The translations under genes and the position numbers were made by a program. Below, in pieces: positions 56,703 to 64,000 of a stretch of DNA of 64,000 bases (positions within the stretch are counted from its first letter, which is position 1; every line of letters begins with the position of its first letter). This DNA comes from Flammeovirga agarivorans (GTDB taxonomy: Bacteria; Bacteroidota; Bacteroidia; Cytophagales; Flammeovirgaceae): contig NZ_JABAIL010000001.1 in assembly GCF_012641475.1 (NCBI RefSeq), forward strand, positions 186,001 to 250,000. The letters run 5' to 3'. A model generated the notes under the pieces. The model saw only the letters and a program-made list of their open reading frames with translations. It did no database searches and was not told the origin of the DNA.

Positions 56703-56891
56703 AAAAATTGTATCAATTGAAATATTTTAAATCGGCACAAAGATAAGCAGATTGAAGTAAAATGTGATTTTATAAAGGAATGATATTCACTTATATTGGA
56801 TAACTTTTGATAAAGTTGTAAATAATTGTTAAGTTTACATTATAAGAAAGTCACGCTCCTTAGAAACAACACACGATTAACTTTTACTACC

Positions 56892-57026
56892 ATGAAATAT
56901 ATAAAGATATTGTTATTGATTGGTTTTACAGTTTCTTTAATAGGATGTACGTCCTATAAGCATCATGTAAAGGCAGGATATAACCCTAACGATACTGATA
57001 ATGTGTACCACTTAGTACATGAATAA
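56892..57026 (+). CDS. 44-aa lipoprotein, unknown function
   Basis: A 44-aa precursor. The signal is MKYIKILLLIGFTVSLIGC with lipobox LIGC; the mature peptide of 26 residues starts CTSYKHHVKAGYNPND. The frame opens at 56826 but the lipoprotein signal begins at the ATG 56892. It has a terminator at 57072. A small membrane-anchored peptide; I do not recognise the family. Confidence 0.65.
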   Translation: MKYIKILLLIGFTVSLIGCTSYKHHVKAGYNPNDTDNVYHLVHE

Positions 57027-57071
57027 AACATTCAAAGCTTTTTTAGTATGATATGAAATGATTTTACCCAT

Positions 57072-57108
57072 AAAGATCTCATTGCTATAACATGAGATCT
57101 TTTTTTAT
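57072..57108 (+). terminator. Terminator of the 44-aa lipoprotein gene
   Basis: AAAGATCTCAT (57072-57082) pairs with ATGAGATCTTT (57092-57102) over a 9-nt loop, and a T-run follows. Confidence 0.88.
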
Positions 57109-57118
57109 GCCTAAATTT

Positions 57119-57826
57119 TTATTCTACAGGGTAAGTACTTTTCCAGCTACTTTTCGGCTCTTTTATAATTTCAACGATACTGTTTTGAACCCTTTTTCTA
57201 AAAGCAGCAGCCTCCTCTGGGGTTTCATTGAATGCATCAGGAATATTAACCCCTCCAAAAACCAGGTTACTGATTTTCAAATCAACAATATGAATACCTT
57301 TATCATTGAAAGTAGCATTCATACTTTCAGCAAAGTTTTTAATAAACGATTTAGCTGCTGAACCAAACTGAGCATTAAATCCTACAGAATATGCTCCGTT
57401 ATCAGCAAGACTACCTCCTGACATCATAAAAATACCTGAATTTTCTTTTTCCCAATGTGGAAGACAGGTTGTGAACGACGTCCATAATGCTCCGTAATTG
57501 ATATTTATACCTGCTTGAATTTGGGCAATTGAGGCATCAAACGGTAAAACAAATTGTGCCACATTGAAATAGCATAAATCAACTTTCTTACCCATTTCTT
57601 CTGTGATTTTATCTAAGGTGTTAGGTATACCTTCCAAGTTGGATATGTCATGGGCAAACCCTTTTACATTGAATCCTTTGTTTTGATACTCCTTGGCATA
57701 AGCATCTAAATTTTCTTGGTTTCTTGAAATTAGGGCTACGGAAAAATCACATTCCAATAGTGCTTCTAAAACAACATTTCCAACGGCTTTTCCATAGCCA
57801 ACAATAACAGCTAATTTTTGAGACAT
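57119..57826 (-). CDS. SDR-family oxidoreductase with altered active site
   Basis: A 235-aa short-chain dehydrogenase/reductase-like protein. A Rossmann N-terminus (AVIVGYGKAVGNVVLEALL, a variant of TGxxxGxG) and the core NAQF segment suggest NAD(P) binding. The catalytic Ser is in MMSGG, but the YxxxK pair reads FGSAAK, with Phe where Tyr is expected. It may be inactive, use a different acid, or bind nucleotide only. Monocistronic. Substrate unknown. Confidence 0.75.
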   Translation of the reverse strand: MSQKLAVIVGYGKAVGNVVLEALLECDFSVALISRNQENLDAYAKEYQNKGFNVKGFAHDISNLEGIPNTLDKITEEMGKKVDLCYFNVAQFVLPFDASIAQIQAGININYGALWTSFTTCLPHWEKENSGIFMMSGGSLADNGAYSVGFNAQFGSAAKSFIKNFAESMNATFNDKGIHIVDLKISNLVFGGVNIPDAFNETPEEAAAFRKRVQNSIVEIIKEPKSSWKSTYPVE

Positions 57827-57987
57827 AGTAAAAATTTAATTGAAATGATGTTTTAAAGTAACTAATTCATCATCATTTTTTTTTACTTAAAAGTTCTTTA
57901 CAAAAACATCTTAGTTATTTTATATAGAATTTGTATTAAAGCCGGAAACATAGAATCTTTGCTGAAGATTCAACTAAACATAATTTC

Positions 57988-59121
57988 ATGCTTTTCGCAC
58001 AAGTACCTGGAGCTTCAGACGTAAAAAAGATTTTAATCCATGCCGCTCAGCAAAATAAGGTGGCACATGCACAACTTTTTATTGGAAAAGAAGGCGGTGT
58101 TCAGCTTGCATTGGCTTTGGCTTATGCGACTTATTTAAACTGTGAAAATCCCTCAGATGAAGATGCTTGTGGAGGATGTAGATCTTGTCGAAATGCAGAG
58201 AAATTAATGTACCCAGATTTACATTTCGTTGTTCCTACAGTACTTACTAAAAAAGTAACAAAAAGAGAGGATGCAACTTCTGAAAAGTTTCTTCCAGAAT
58301 GGAGAACCTTTTTAAAGGAAGAGAATGGACTATATAAAAATGTAGCTGATTGGGTAGACTATATAGGCGGGGAGAATAAACAAGCACTTATTACAAGACA
58401 AGAAAGTCGTCAGATTGTAAAAGCCTTATCCGTTAAAGCTCATCAAAATGGTTTTAAGATAGTATTAGTATGGATGCCAGAACTAATGCAAGCCCCTGCT
58501 GCCAATGCAGTTCTAAAAATCTTAGAAGAACCGCCAGCAAAAACGTTATTTTTTATGGTGACCAATGATCCAGAAAAACTAATTGTAACGATTTTATCCC
58601 GCACACAAAAAATATATGTACCCTCACCTTCTGATCAAGATGCATTAGCTTTTTTGACACAGCAAGGAATTGAGGAGGAAAAAGCCAAAAGGGTAGCCTT
58701 CCTGTCTGATGGTAACATTAGAGAAGCCTTACGTATTGCTGCTGATGTCCCTGACCAGAGCGAGGATCTGTTTAAATCGTGGATGAGAGCATGTTTTAAG
58801 AGTAATTACACTGAGATTATCACCAAATGGTCGGAGGAGTTTAATAAACTAGGTAAAGAAGGTCAGAAAAGTTTCTTTAAGTTTGGCTTAACTTTATTGA
58901 GAGAAGCCATGTTAATCAAGAATGAGGCAGGCAACGTAGTTCGTCTTGATGAAGAGGCCCATAATTTTGCGAAAAACTTTTCTACAGTACTTACAGACAA
59001 AAACTTACCAGCATTGGTTAATCATTTTAATGATGCTTTTTATTTCATCGAAAGAAACGGAAATCCTAAAATTATATTTGTGAGCCTATCTATCAAAGTT
59101 GGAAAAGCGTTCGGTAGATAA
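57988..59121 (+). CDS. holB: DNA polymerase III delta prime subunit
   Basis: A 377-aa clamp-loader subunit. AAA+-like N-terminus with AHAQLFIGKEGGVQLALALAYATYLNC (a degenerate Walker A, typical of delta prime in this phylum), a zinc-binding cluster CENPSDEDACGGCRSC, then EEPPAKTLFFMVTNDPEKLIVTILSRTQ with the SRC-like motif reading SRT. It loads the sliding clamp with DnaX and delta. Start MLFAQVPGASDVKKILIHAAQQNKVAHA. It has no co-directional partner upstream; clpP follows after about 180 nt with its own promoter. Confidence 0.9.
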   Translation: MLFAQVPGASDVKKILIHAAQQNKVAHAQLFIGKEGGVQLALALAYATYLNCENPSDEDACGGCRSCRNAEKLMYPDLHFVVPTVLTKKVTKREDATSEKFLPEWRTFLKEENGLYKNVADWVDYIGGENKQALITRQESRQIVKALSVKAHQNGFKIVLVWMPELMQAPAANAVLKILEEPPAKTLFFMVTNDPEKLIVTILSRTQKIYVPSPSDQDALAFLTQQGIEEEKAKRVAFLSDGNIREALRIAADVPDQSEDLFKSWMRACFKSNYTEIITKWSEEFNKLGKEGQKSFFKFGLTLLREAMLIKNEAGNVVRLDEEAHNFAKNFSTVLTDKNLPALVNHFNDAFYFIERNGNPKIIFVSLSIKVGKAFGR

Positions 59122-59199
59122 TTCTCGAATTCCTAAGATTTTAAGCAAAAAAAAACGTATTCAAGGTAAAAAAGTTCTTTTCTCGTAAGCGTATTCTTT

Positions 59200-59207
59200 T
59201 ATATTTG
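59200..59207 (+). promoter_or_regulatory. -7 element of clpP
   Basis: TATATTTG is an exact TAnnTTTG match. A weak TTTTC lies about 20 nt upstream as -33. The start near 59212 implies a leader of about 90 nt, in which ACTAGAT (59216-59222) can pair with ATCTAGT (59263-59269), forming a closing stem around a 40-nt loop. Confidence 0.5.
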
Positions 59208-59303
59208 TATAGAGAACTAGATGAACAATCCCATTTGTCCCTTAACTGAAAAGATAAACAGGATCTAGTACTGATAAGCAGAAACTCAAAAAAATCATTA
59301 CAT

Positions 59304-59981
59304 ATGAACTTTAAAGAAGAATTCAAGAAGTTTGCCTTGAAAGATCAAGGAATTTCAAGCTTGCACACTGATGCATTTATCAGTAGCATCGAAAATACAA
59401 CACCTTACGTCATCGAAGAAAGAGATCGTAACTTTAGACAAATCGATGTGTTTTCTAGATTAATTGCCGACCGTATTATTTTTATGGGTACTCAGGTGGA
59501 TGATCAAGTAGCAAATATTGTAGTTGCTCAGTTGTTATTCTTGGAGTCATTAGATGCGAAGAAAGACATTTTAATGTATATCAATAGCCCGGGTGGTTCA
59601 GTATATGCTGGTTTAGGTATGTATGATACAATGCAGTATGTACGTCCTGACGTGGCTACAATTTGTACAGGCTTGGCTGCATCTATGGGTGCGGTATTGT
59701 TAGCAGGTGGCGCAGCAGGTAAAAGAGCAGCACTTCCTCACTCAAGAATTATGATTCACCAACCATTAGGTGGTGCTCAAGGTCAGGCTTCTGATATCGA
59801 AATTACAGCAAGAGAGATCCAGAAATTAAAGAAAGAACTTTACGAAATTCTTTCAACACACACAGGTCAACCTTACGACAAAGTATGGCAAGATTCTGAT
59901 CGTGATTACTGGATGCGCGCACAGGAAGCTAAAGAGTATGGTTTAGTAGACGAAGTGCTTGCTCGTAATAACCAAGGCTAA
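59304..59981 (+). CDS. clpP: ATP-dependent Clp protease proteolytic subunit
   Basis: A 225-aa serine protease forming the ClpP barrel. Catalytic Ser in [14 protein letters not shown], His in [17 protein letters not shown], Asp in [18 protein letters not shown]. The N-terminal tail is somewhat longer than the E. coli mature form, as usual before processing. It degrades proteins delivered by ClpX, whose gene follows. The order clpP, clpX is conserved in bacteria. Confidence 0.97.
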   Translation: MNFKEEFKKFALKDQGISSLHTDAFISSIENTTPYVIEERDRNFRQIDVFSRLIADRIIFMGTQVDDQVANIVVAQLLFLESLDAKKDILMYINSPGGSVYAGLGMYDTMQYVRPDVATICTGLAASMGAVLLAGGAAGKRAALPHSRIMIHQPLGGAQGQASDIEITAREIQKLKKELYEILSTHTGQPYDKVWQDSDRDYWMRAQEAKEYGLVDEVLARNNQG

Positions 59982-60049
59982 TAATTCTCACTATTTTGGA
60001 GTTATGTAACAGTAATTTATCTTAAAATAGTGTAAATGATAAGGTTAGG

Positions 60050-60075
60050 GAGGGAAATGATTGTACATTTCCCTC
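60050..60075 (+). terminator. Hairpin between clpP and clpX
   Basis: A 10-bp perfect stem, GAGGGAAATG (60050-60059) with CATTTCCCTC (60066-60075), has loop ATTGTA but no T-run (TTATACATTG follows). It may stabilise the clpP 3' end or act as a partial terminator. Confidence 0.5.
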
Positions 60076-60214
60076 TTATACATTGTATAAAAGTGTAATT
60101 AAATACGTAACTTGCACTTTCAACTATATATTGGAATTGTCTCATTGTGAGGCGATCAGAGAAGAGAAGAATTTTCTTCCAACTTTAAGAAGAAAAATAG
60201 GCAAGGAGAGATAA

Positions 60215-61450
60215 ATGAAAGGTAATTTCTGTTCGTTTTGTGGCGCACCAAAAGATACGGTGGAATTAATGGTTTCTGGTCAGAACGCCCAAATATGTAA
60301 TAACTGTATTGAGCAAGTTCATCAGATCTTGATGGAGGAAAGAAAGCCTCGCAAGAAAGATGCTGAAGCATCAAGCTTTGATCTGAAAACACCTGCAGAA
60401 ATGAAAAAGCATCTTGATGAATATATTATTGGTCAAGATAAAGCAAAACGCGTATTATCTGTAGCAGTGTATAACCACTACAAGCGTTTAAACCAACAAG
60501 TAGATAATGATGATGTTGTGATTGAAAAATCAAATATTATCATGACTGGTAATACAGGTACGGGTAAAACGTTATTGGCTAAAACTTTAGCAAAGGCATT
60601 ACAAGTTCCTTTCTGTATTGCAGATGCAACTGTAATTACTGAAGCAGGTTATGTGGGTGAAGATGTTGAAACAATTTTAACACGTTTACTACAAGCTGCA
60701 GATTACAATGTAGAGCAAGCAGAACGAGGTATCGTCTATATTGACGAAATAGATAAAATTGCTCGTAAATCTGACAACCCATCAATTACAAGAGATGTAA
60801 GTGGTGAGGGTGTTCAGCAGGCATTATTAAAATTATTAGAAGGATCAATCGTTAACGTTCCACCTCAAGGAGGAAGAAAGCATCCAGAACAAAAGCTTAT
60901 TTCTGTCAATACAGAAAATATTTTGTTTATCTGTGGTGGTGCATTCGCAGGAATCGCAGATATGATTGCTTCTCGTTTAAATACACGTCCAATTGGTTTT
61001 GCTGGTAAAGAAAATGATCTACCAGAATTGGATAAAGAAGAATTACTAGAGTTTGTTACTGCACAAGACTTAAAACGTTTTGGTATTATTCCAGAACTTA
61101 TTGGTCGTTTACCATTGGTGACTTATTTGAAGCCATTGGATAAAGATGCACTTCGTAACATTCTTACGGAACCTAAAAATGCATTAACTAAGCAGTACAA
61201 AAAGCTATTTATGATGGAAAATATCGAGCTTGACTTCGCTGATGGAGCACTTGATTACATCGTAGAAAAAGCTTTAGAGTATGATCTTGGAGCAAGAGGT
61301 TTGCGTTCTATTATGGAAGCGATTATGTTGGATGCAATGTATGAGATTCCTTCTAGTGATGAGAAAGTAGAGAAATTTACAGTCGATAGAGAATATGCTC
61401 AGCTAAAATTTGAAAGTTCTTCACACGCTAAGAACTTGAGAGTGGCTTAG
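60215..61450 (+). CDS. clpX: ATP-dependent Clp protease ATP-binding subunit
   Basis: A 411-aa AAA+ unfoldase. The N-terminal zinc domain has CSFCGAP and ICNNCIEQV (four Cys). Walker [16 protein letters not shown], Walker [14 protein letters not shown], the pore loop GYVGED, and the IGF loop in the region of [11 protein letters not shown] near residue 265. It feeds substrates to ClpP. Located 233 nt after clpP, with a hairpin between, so a separate promoter is possible. Confidence 0.97.
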   Translation: MKGNFCSFCGAPKDTVELMVSGQNAQICNNCIEQVHQILMEERKPRKKDAEASSFDLKTPAEMKKHLDEYIIGQDKAKRVLSVAVYNHYKRLNQQVDNDDVVIEKSNIIMTGNTGTGKTLLAKTLAKALQVPFCIADATVITEAGYVGEDVETILTRLLQAADYNVEQAERGIVYIDEIDKIARKSDNPSITRDVSGEGVQQALLKLLEGSIVNVPPQGGRKHPEQKLISVNTENILFICGGAFAGIADMIASRLNTRPIGFAGKENDLPELDKEELLEFVTAQDLKRFGIIPELIGRLPLVTYLKPLDKDALRNILTEPKNALTKQYKKLFMMENIELDFADGALDYIVEKALEYDLGARGLRSIMEAIMLDAMYEIPSSDEKVEKFTVDREYAQLKFESSSHAKNLRVA

Positions 61451-61476
61451 TCTATCACTTTAAGATATTTAATAAA

Positions 61477-61513
61477 CAAACAGCAAAACACTATTATTGT
61501 GCTTTGCTGTTTG
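61477..61513 (+). terminator. Hairpin after clpX
   Basis: CAAACAGCAAA (61477-61487) pairs with TTTGCTGTTTG (61503-61513), with an inner CAC/GTG pair. A short TTT follows. A likely but weak terminator. Confidence 0.55.
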
Positions 61514-61543
61514 TGTTTAACCACATCAATAAAAATAATCAAA

Positions 61544-61873
61544 ATGGATTTCAGTAATATGTTTGGACAGTTAAAGCAAGTCCAAGAAAAATTAAAAGAA
61601 GCACAAGAAGAATTAGTAAATGTTAGAGCAGAGTCTGATGCCGGTGGAGGTATGGTACGCTGTGTTGCTAATGGAAAAAAACAAGTAATTAGCCTTGAAA
61701 TTGATCCATTATTATGCAAAGAAGAAGATAGAGAAATGCTTCAAGATTTAGTGATTGCTGCTGTGAATAAAGCAATTGCTGAAGCAGATCAAAAAGGACA
61801 GGAACATTTAATGAAATCAACTAAAGGTATGATGCCGAATATTCCAGGGATGAACTTTGGAAATATGGGCTAA
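61544..61873 (+). CDS. YbaB/EbfC family nucleoid-associated protein
   Basis: A 109-aa DNA-binding protein. A long N-terminal helix (FGQLKQVQEKLKEAQEELVNVRAE) is followed by GGGMVRCVANGKKQVISLEIDPLL and a helical C-terminus. EbfC forms dimers with a tweezer shape and binds DNA with little sequence preference. The frame opens at 61499 but the conserved start is MDFSNMFGQLK at 61544. Confidence 0.9.
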   Translation: MDFSNMFGQLKQVQEKLKEAQEELVNVRAESDAGGGMVRCVANGKKQVISLEIDPLLCKEEDREMLQDLVIAAVNKAIAEADQKGQEHLMKSTKGMMPNIPGMNFGNMG

Positions 61874-61938
61874 CCAGAGAACAAGGAGTATTAATTCTAC
61901 TCCTTGTTTACTACTTCTTACTTCAAAAATCAATATAT

Positions 61939-62973
61939 ATGCTACCCTACGAACAAGTAGCGATCGTTATACTAAACTACAACGGTAAACACTTTTTAGA
62001 GAAATTTTTACAATCAGTTATTGATAGTAGCCAAGGAGCAAGAATTATTGTAGCAGACAATGCATCTACCGACGACTCTGTATCATGGTTAGAAGCAACT
62101 CACCCAACAATTGAAACCATTGTTTTAGATAAAAATTATGGTTTTACAGGGGGATATAACAGAGCGTTGTTTCAAATTGATGCAAAGTATTTTGTATTAC
62201 TCAACTCAGACATTGAGGTTCCTTCTCAATGGCTCACTCCCTTACTTTCTTTAATGGAATCTGATGAATCCATTGCAGCATGCCAACCAAAAATAAAACT
62301 GTATTCTGATAAGAAATACTTTGAACATGCAGGAGCAGCTGGAGGATTTATGGACTACATGGGATACCCTTTTTGTAGAGGTAGAATCATGGATACACTC
62401 GAAGAAGATTTAGGTCAATATGATGACACAAGAGAGATTTTTTGGGCAACGGGAGCCTGTTTATTTGTAAGGGCAGATCTATACAAAGAGTTTGGTGGTT
62501 TGGATGAACGTTTCTTTGCACATATGGAAGAGATAGATTTGTGTTGGAGACTAAAATCTTCTGGGTATTCAATAAAAACCGTTGGGAATAGTGAAGTATA
62601 TCATGTTGGGGGAGGAACGTTAAGTAGAGATAACCCCAAGAAAACATACTTGAACTTTAGAAATGGTTTATTCTTACTCTTCAAAAACTTACCCACTTCA
62701 AAGTTATTCCCAGTTATCTTTTTCCGAATGGTTTTAGATGGAATAGCAGGATTAAGGTTTTTATTTAAAGGAGAAACAGCTAATTTGTTCGCTGTTTTAA
62801 AGGCACATAGGGATTTCTACCTCGCTTTTCGCTATTTAATACGACAGAGAGGCAAAGTTCCTGTAAAGAGTGTGAACTTTAACGAGGTATATAAACGTTT
62901 ATTGGTTTCGGAATACTTTTTAAAAGGAAGACATAAATTCTCTCAACTACATGAGTTGAGGAACTTAAAATAG
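61939..62973 (+). CDS. Glycosyltransferase family 2
   Basis: A 344-aa GT-A fold enzyme. AIVILNYNGKHFLEKFLQS and IVADNASTDDS hold the nucleotide-sugar contacts, and LLNSDIEVP has the DxD-like motif (NSD). FATGACLFVRADLYKEFGGLDERFFAHMEEIDLCWRL (as WATGACLFV) holds the acceptor side and likely base in MEEIDLCWR. It resembles rhamnosyltransferases and the WcaA type, acting in surface polysaccharide or glycolipid synthesis. Its last 9 nt overlap the end of the opposite-strand PspC gene. A C-terminal amphipathic part could bind the membrane. Confidence 0.88.
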   Translation: MLPYEQVAIVILNYNGKHFLEKFLQSVIDSSQGARIIVADNASTDDSVSWLEATHPTIETIVLDKNYGFTGGYNRALFQIDAKYFVLLNSDIEVPSQWLTPLLSLMESDESIAACQPKIKLYSDKKYFEHAGAAGGFMDYMGYPFCRGRIMDTLEEDLGQYDDTREIFWATGACLFVRADLYKEFGGLDERFFAHMEEIDLCWRLKSSGYSIKTVGNSEVYHVGGGTLSRDNPKKTYLNFRNGLFLLFKNLPTSKLFPVIFFRMVLDGIAGLRFLFKGETANLFAVLKAHRDFYLAFRYLIRQRGKVPVKSVNFNEVYKRLLVSEYFLKGRHKFSQLHELRNLK

Positions 62974-63192
62974 CTTCTCTCTAACATTAGAAGACTGACG
63001 TATGTATTTTCTGATGTTGATAAAAAAATGTAAGGAAAAGTAAAGAATTATGGGAGATCCGAAAGTGAAAAGTGATGCGTAAACAAAGTACAAACGTATG
63101 CTGTTTGTGGAGATATGTAATTTATTTCCAATGTGATTGCACACACCAAACGCTTTCTTTTCGATGAACCTCTGTATCAATTTTGGTTTCAT
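62965..63192 (-). CDS. PspC-domain protein
   Basis: A 75-aa protein with one membrane helix. The pattern AFGVCNHIGNKLHISTNSIRLYFVYASLFTFGSPIILYFSLHFFINIRK matches the PspC domain as found in short Bacteroidota proteins. PspC in other phyla senses envelope stress with PspB and PspA, but this stand-alone form is without known partners. It converges with the glycosyltransferase (9-nt overlap of ends). Confidence 0.75.
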   Translation of the reverse strand: MKPKLIQRFIEKKAFGVCNHIGNKLHISTNSIRLYFVYASLFTFGSPIILYFSLHFFINIRKYIRQSSNVREKLF

Positions 63193-63433
63193 AGTCTTTA
63201 ATTATGTTAATCATATGAAAATAAAAATTTACAGATATAGAACATACTTTCAAAATTGATTATCTTCGATTAATGAAAGTAAATATCCCTAAAATGCTAA
63301 ATTTACTTTTGTTTACTTGCTTTTAGTAGATATAAATTCTAAAAAAAGTTAAGATTTGTACTGTGAATATGTAATTTGCCTAATTGACAGGTAAATTGCG
63401 AAATCTAGAAATAGAAAAATTTGGATGACGATT

Positions 63434-64000
63434 ATGAACAAATACACTAGTGCTTTGTCTACTGTACTTGCAGCAGGCACATTATTCTTCACGAACTGCT
63501 CTAACGTAGACGTGAATCAAATGGCTGAAGAGCAAGGAATGACAATCAACCCATCGCCGTTAGAATTACACGGTGATTCTGTAGTCTTTGATATTGAGAC
63601 TAAACTTCCTCCTAAGTTATTAAAGAAAGGTTACACTTACGACGTTGTTGTACAATACAACCCTAACGATGCTGAGCCAATTGAAGTTGGTGTTGTATCT
63701 TTCAACGGGGATGATTATGCTGATGCTCCAGAGGCAACTCCTGCATTAAGCGAGCGTATGGCGTTTGCTTACGAAGATAAGTTCGAAAGAGGTCAGTTAG
63801 AGTACTTAGGTCGTGCTACTAAAGTGAAAAACCAAAAAGTAAAAGAATCTAATGACGGTGCTTTTGCTGCTATGCCAAACGGTTTAGGTCAAGGTGTTAT
63901 CACAACGGCTAAAAATTACCAACCTGTATTTATTGCTAACTATGCTGACCATGGTTACAATGATTCAGAGGAGTATATCCCAACTAATGTTGAGTTCTAC
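63434..64000 (+). CDS. Lipoprotein, 5' part only (cut by window edge)
   Basis: The first 189 codons of a large lipoprotein: MNKYTSALSTVLAAGTLFF with lipobox FTNC (Cys22), then MTINPSPLELHGDSVVFDIETKLPPKLLKKGYTYDV. No stop is reached before base 64000. An in-frame ATG at 63425 would add three residues. The domain resembles beta-sandwich N-termini of OmpA/TPR lipoproteins of Cytophagales, by recollection only. An outer-membrane or periplasmic location is expected. Function unknown. Confidence 0.75.
   Translation, partial: MNKYTSALSTVLAAGTLFFTNCSNVDVNQMAEEQGMTINPSPLELHGDSVVFDIETKLPPKLLKKGYTYDVVVQYNPNDAEPIEVGVVSFNGDDYADAPEATPALSERMAFAYEDKFERGQLEYLGRATKVKNQKVKESNDGAFAAMPNGLGQGVITTAKNYQPVFIANYADHGYNDSEEYIPTNVEFY

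Overview
The window is AT-rich chromosomal DNA from a member of the Bacteroidota, most likely a marine Cytophagales of the Flammeovirgaceae type (the genus is an inference). Support: type IX secretion (T9SS) sorting domains at the C-termini of two proteins, a PorE-like T9SS component, DUF3857/transglutaminase proteins, a SusB-type GH97 enzyme with a SusR-like regulator, a DUF6132 protein, and promoters of the Bacteroidota form (TTG or TTTG, about 20 nt, then TAnnTTTG). Strong hairpin terminators with T-runs separate most transcription units. I saw no tRNA, rRNA, insertion sequence, prophage or CRISPR array.

1-18 kb is mostly core metabolism and envelope functions: the 5' end of accA, a Na/phosphate cotransporter, a class IV-like deacetylase with a CoA-binding protein, three co-directional DUF3857 proteins, the PorE-like lipoprotein, dapF, trpA, two paralogous small TPR-like secreted proteins with long AT-rich upstream regions, a 2-oxoacid dehydrogenase E2 and a YjjG nucleotidase.

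18-31 kb is more accessory: a 47-codon gene with its own promoter, a class III aminotransferase, a sialate O-acetylesterase, a near-identical pair of 63-aa lipoproteins, two small membrane proteins divergent from an AraC-type regulator, then about 1.3 kb without protein genes that holds six regularly spaced hairpin-plus-terminator units (24.1-25.4 kb). I read these as a tandem small-RNA locus. Next to it lies a 1420-aa multidomain di-heme oxidase with a small T9SS cargo gene.

31-37 kb is a signalling island: two DUF1989 paralogues bracket an ECF-like sigma factor translationally coupled to a membrane Ser/Thr kinase with a Cache-like sensor, plus a MerC protein and a small membrane protein. 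37-51 kb holds an M13 peptidase, a secreted GH13 amylase with four starch-binding modules, an HPP-family membrane protein overlapping a flavohaemoglobin gene behind an FNR-like palindrome, and a reduced starch locus (SusR-like regulator plus SusB) with a further RNA unit upstream. Starch would be cut outside the cell by the T9SS-exported amylase and finished in the periplasm by SusB. No susC/susD pair is present in the window.

51-64 kb is housekeeping: HD hydrolase, thiol peroxidase, CBS/CorC membrane protein, ilvE, trmD, SDR, holB, clpP-clpX-ybaB, a GT2 glycosyltransferase, a PspC protein and the start of a large lipoprotein cut by the window edge.
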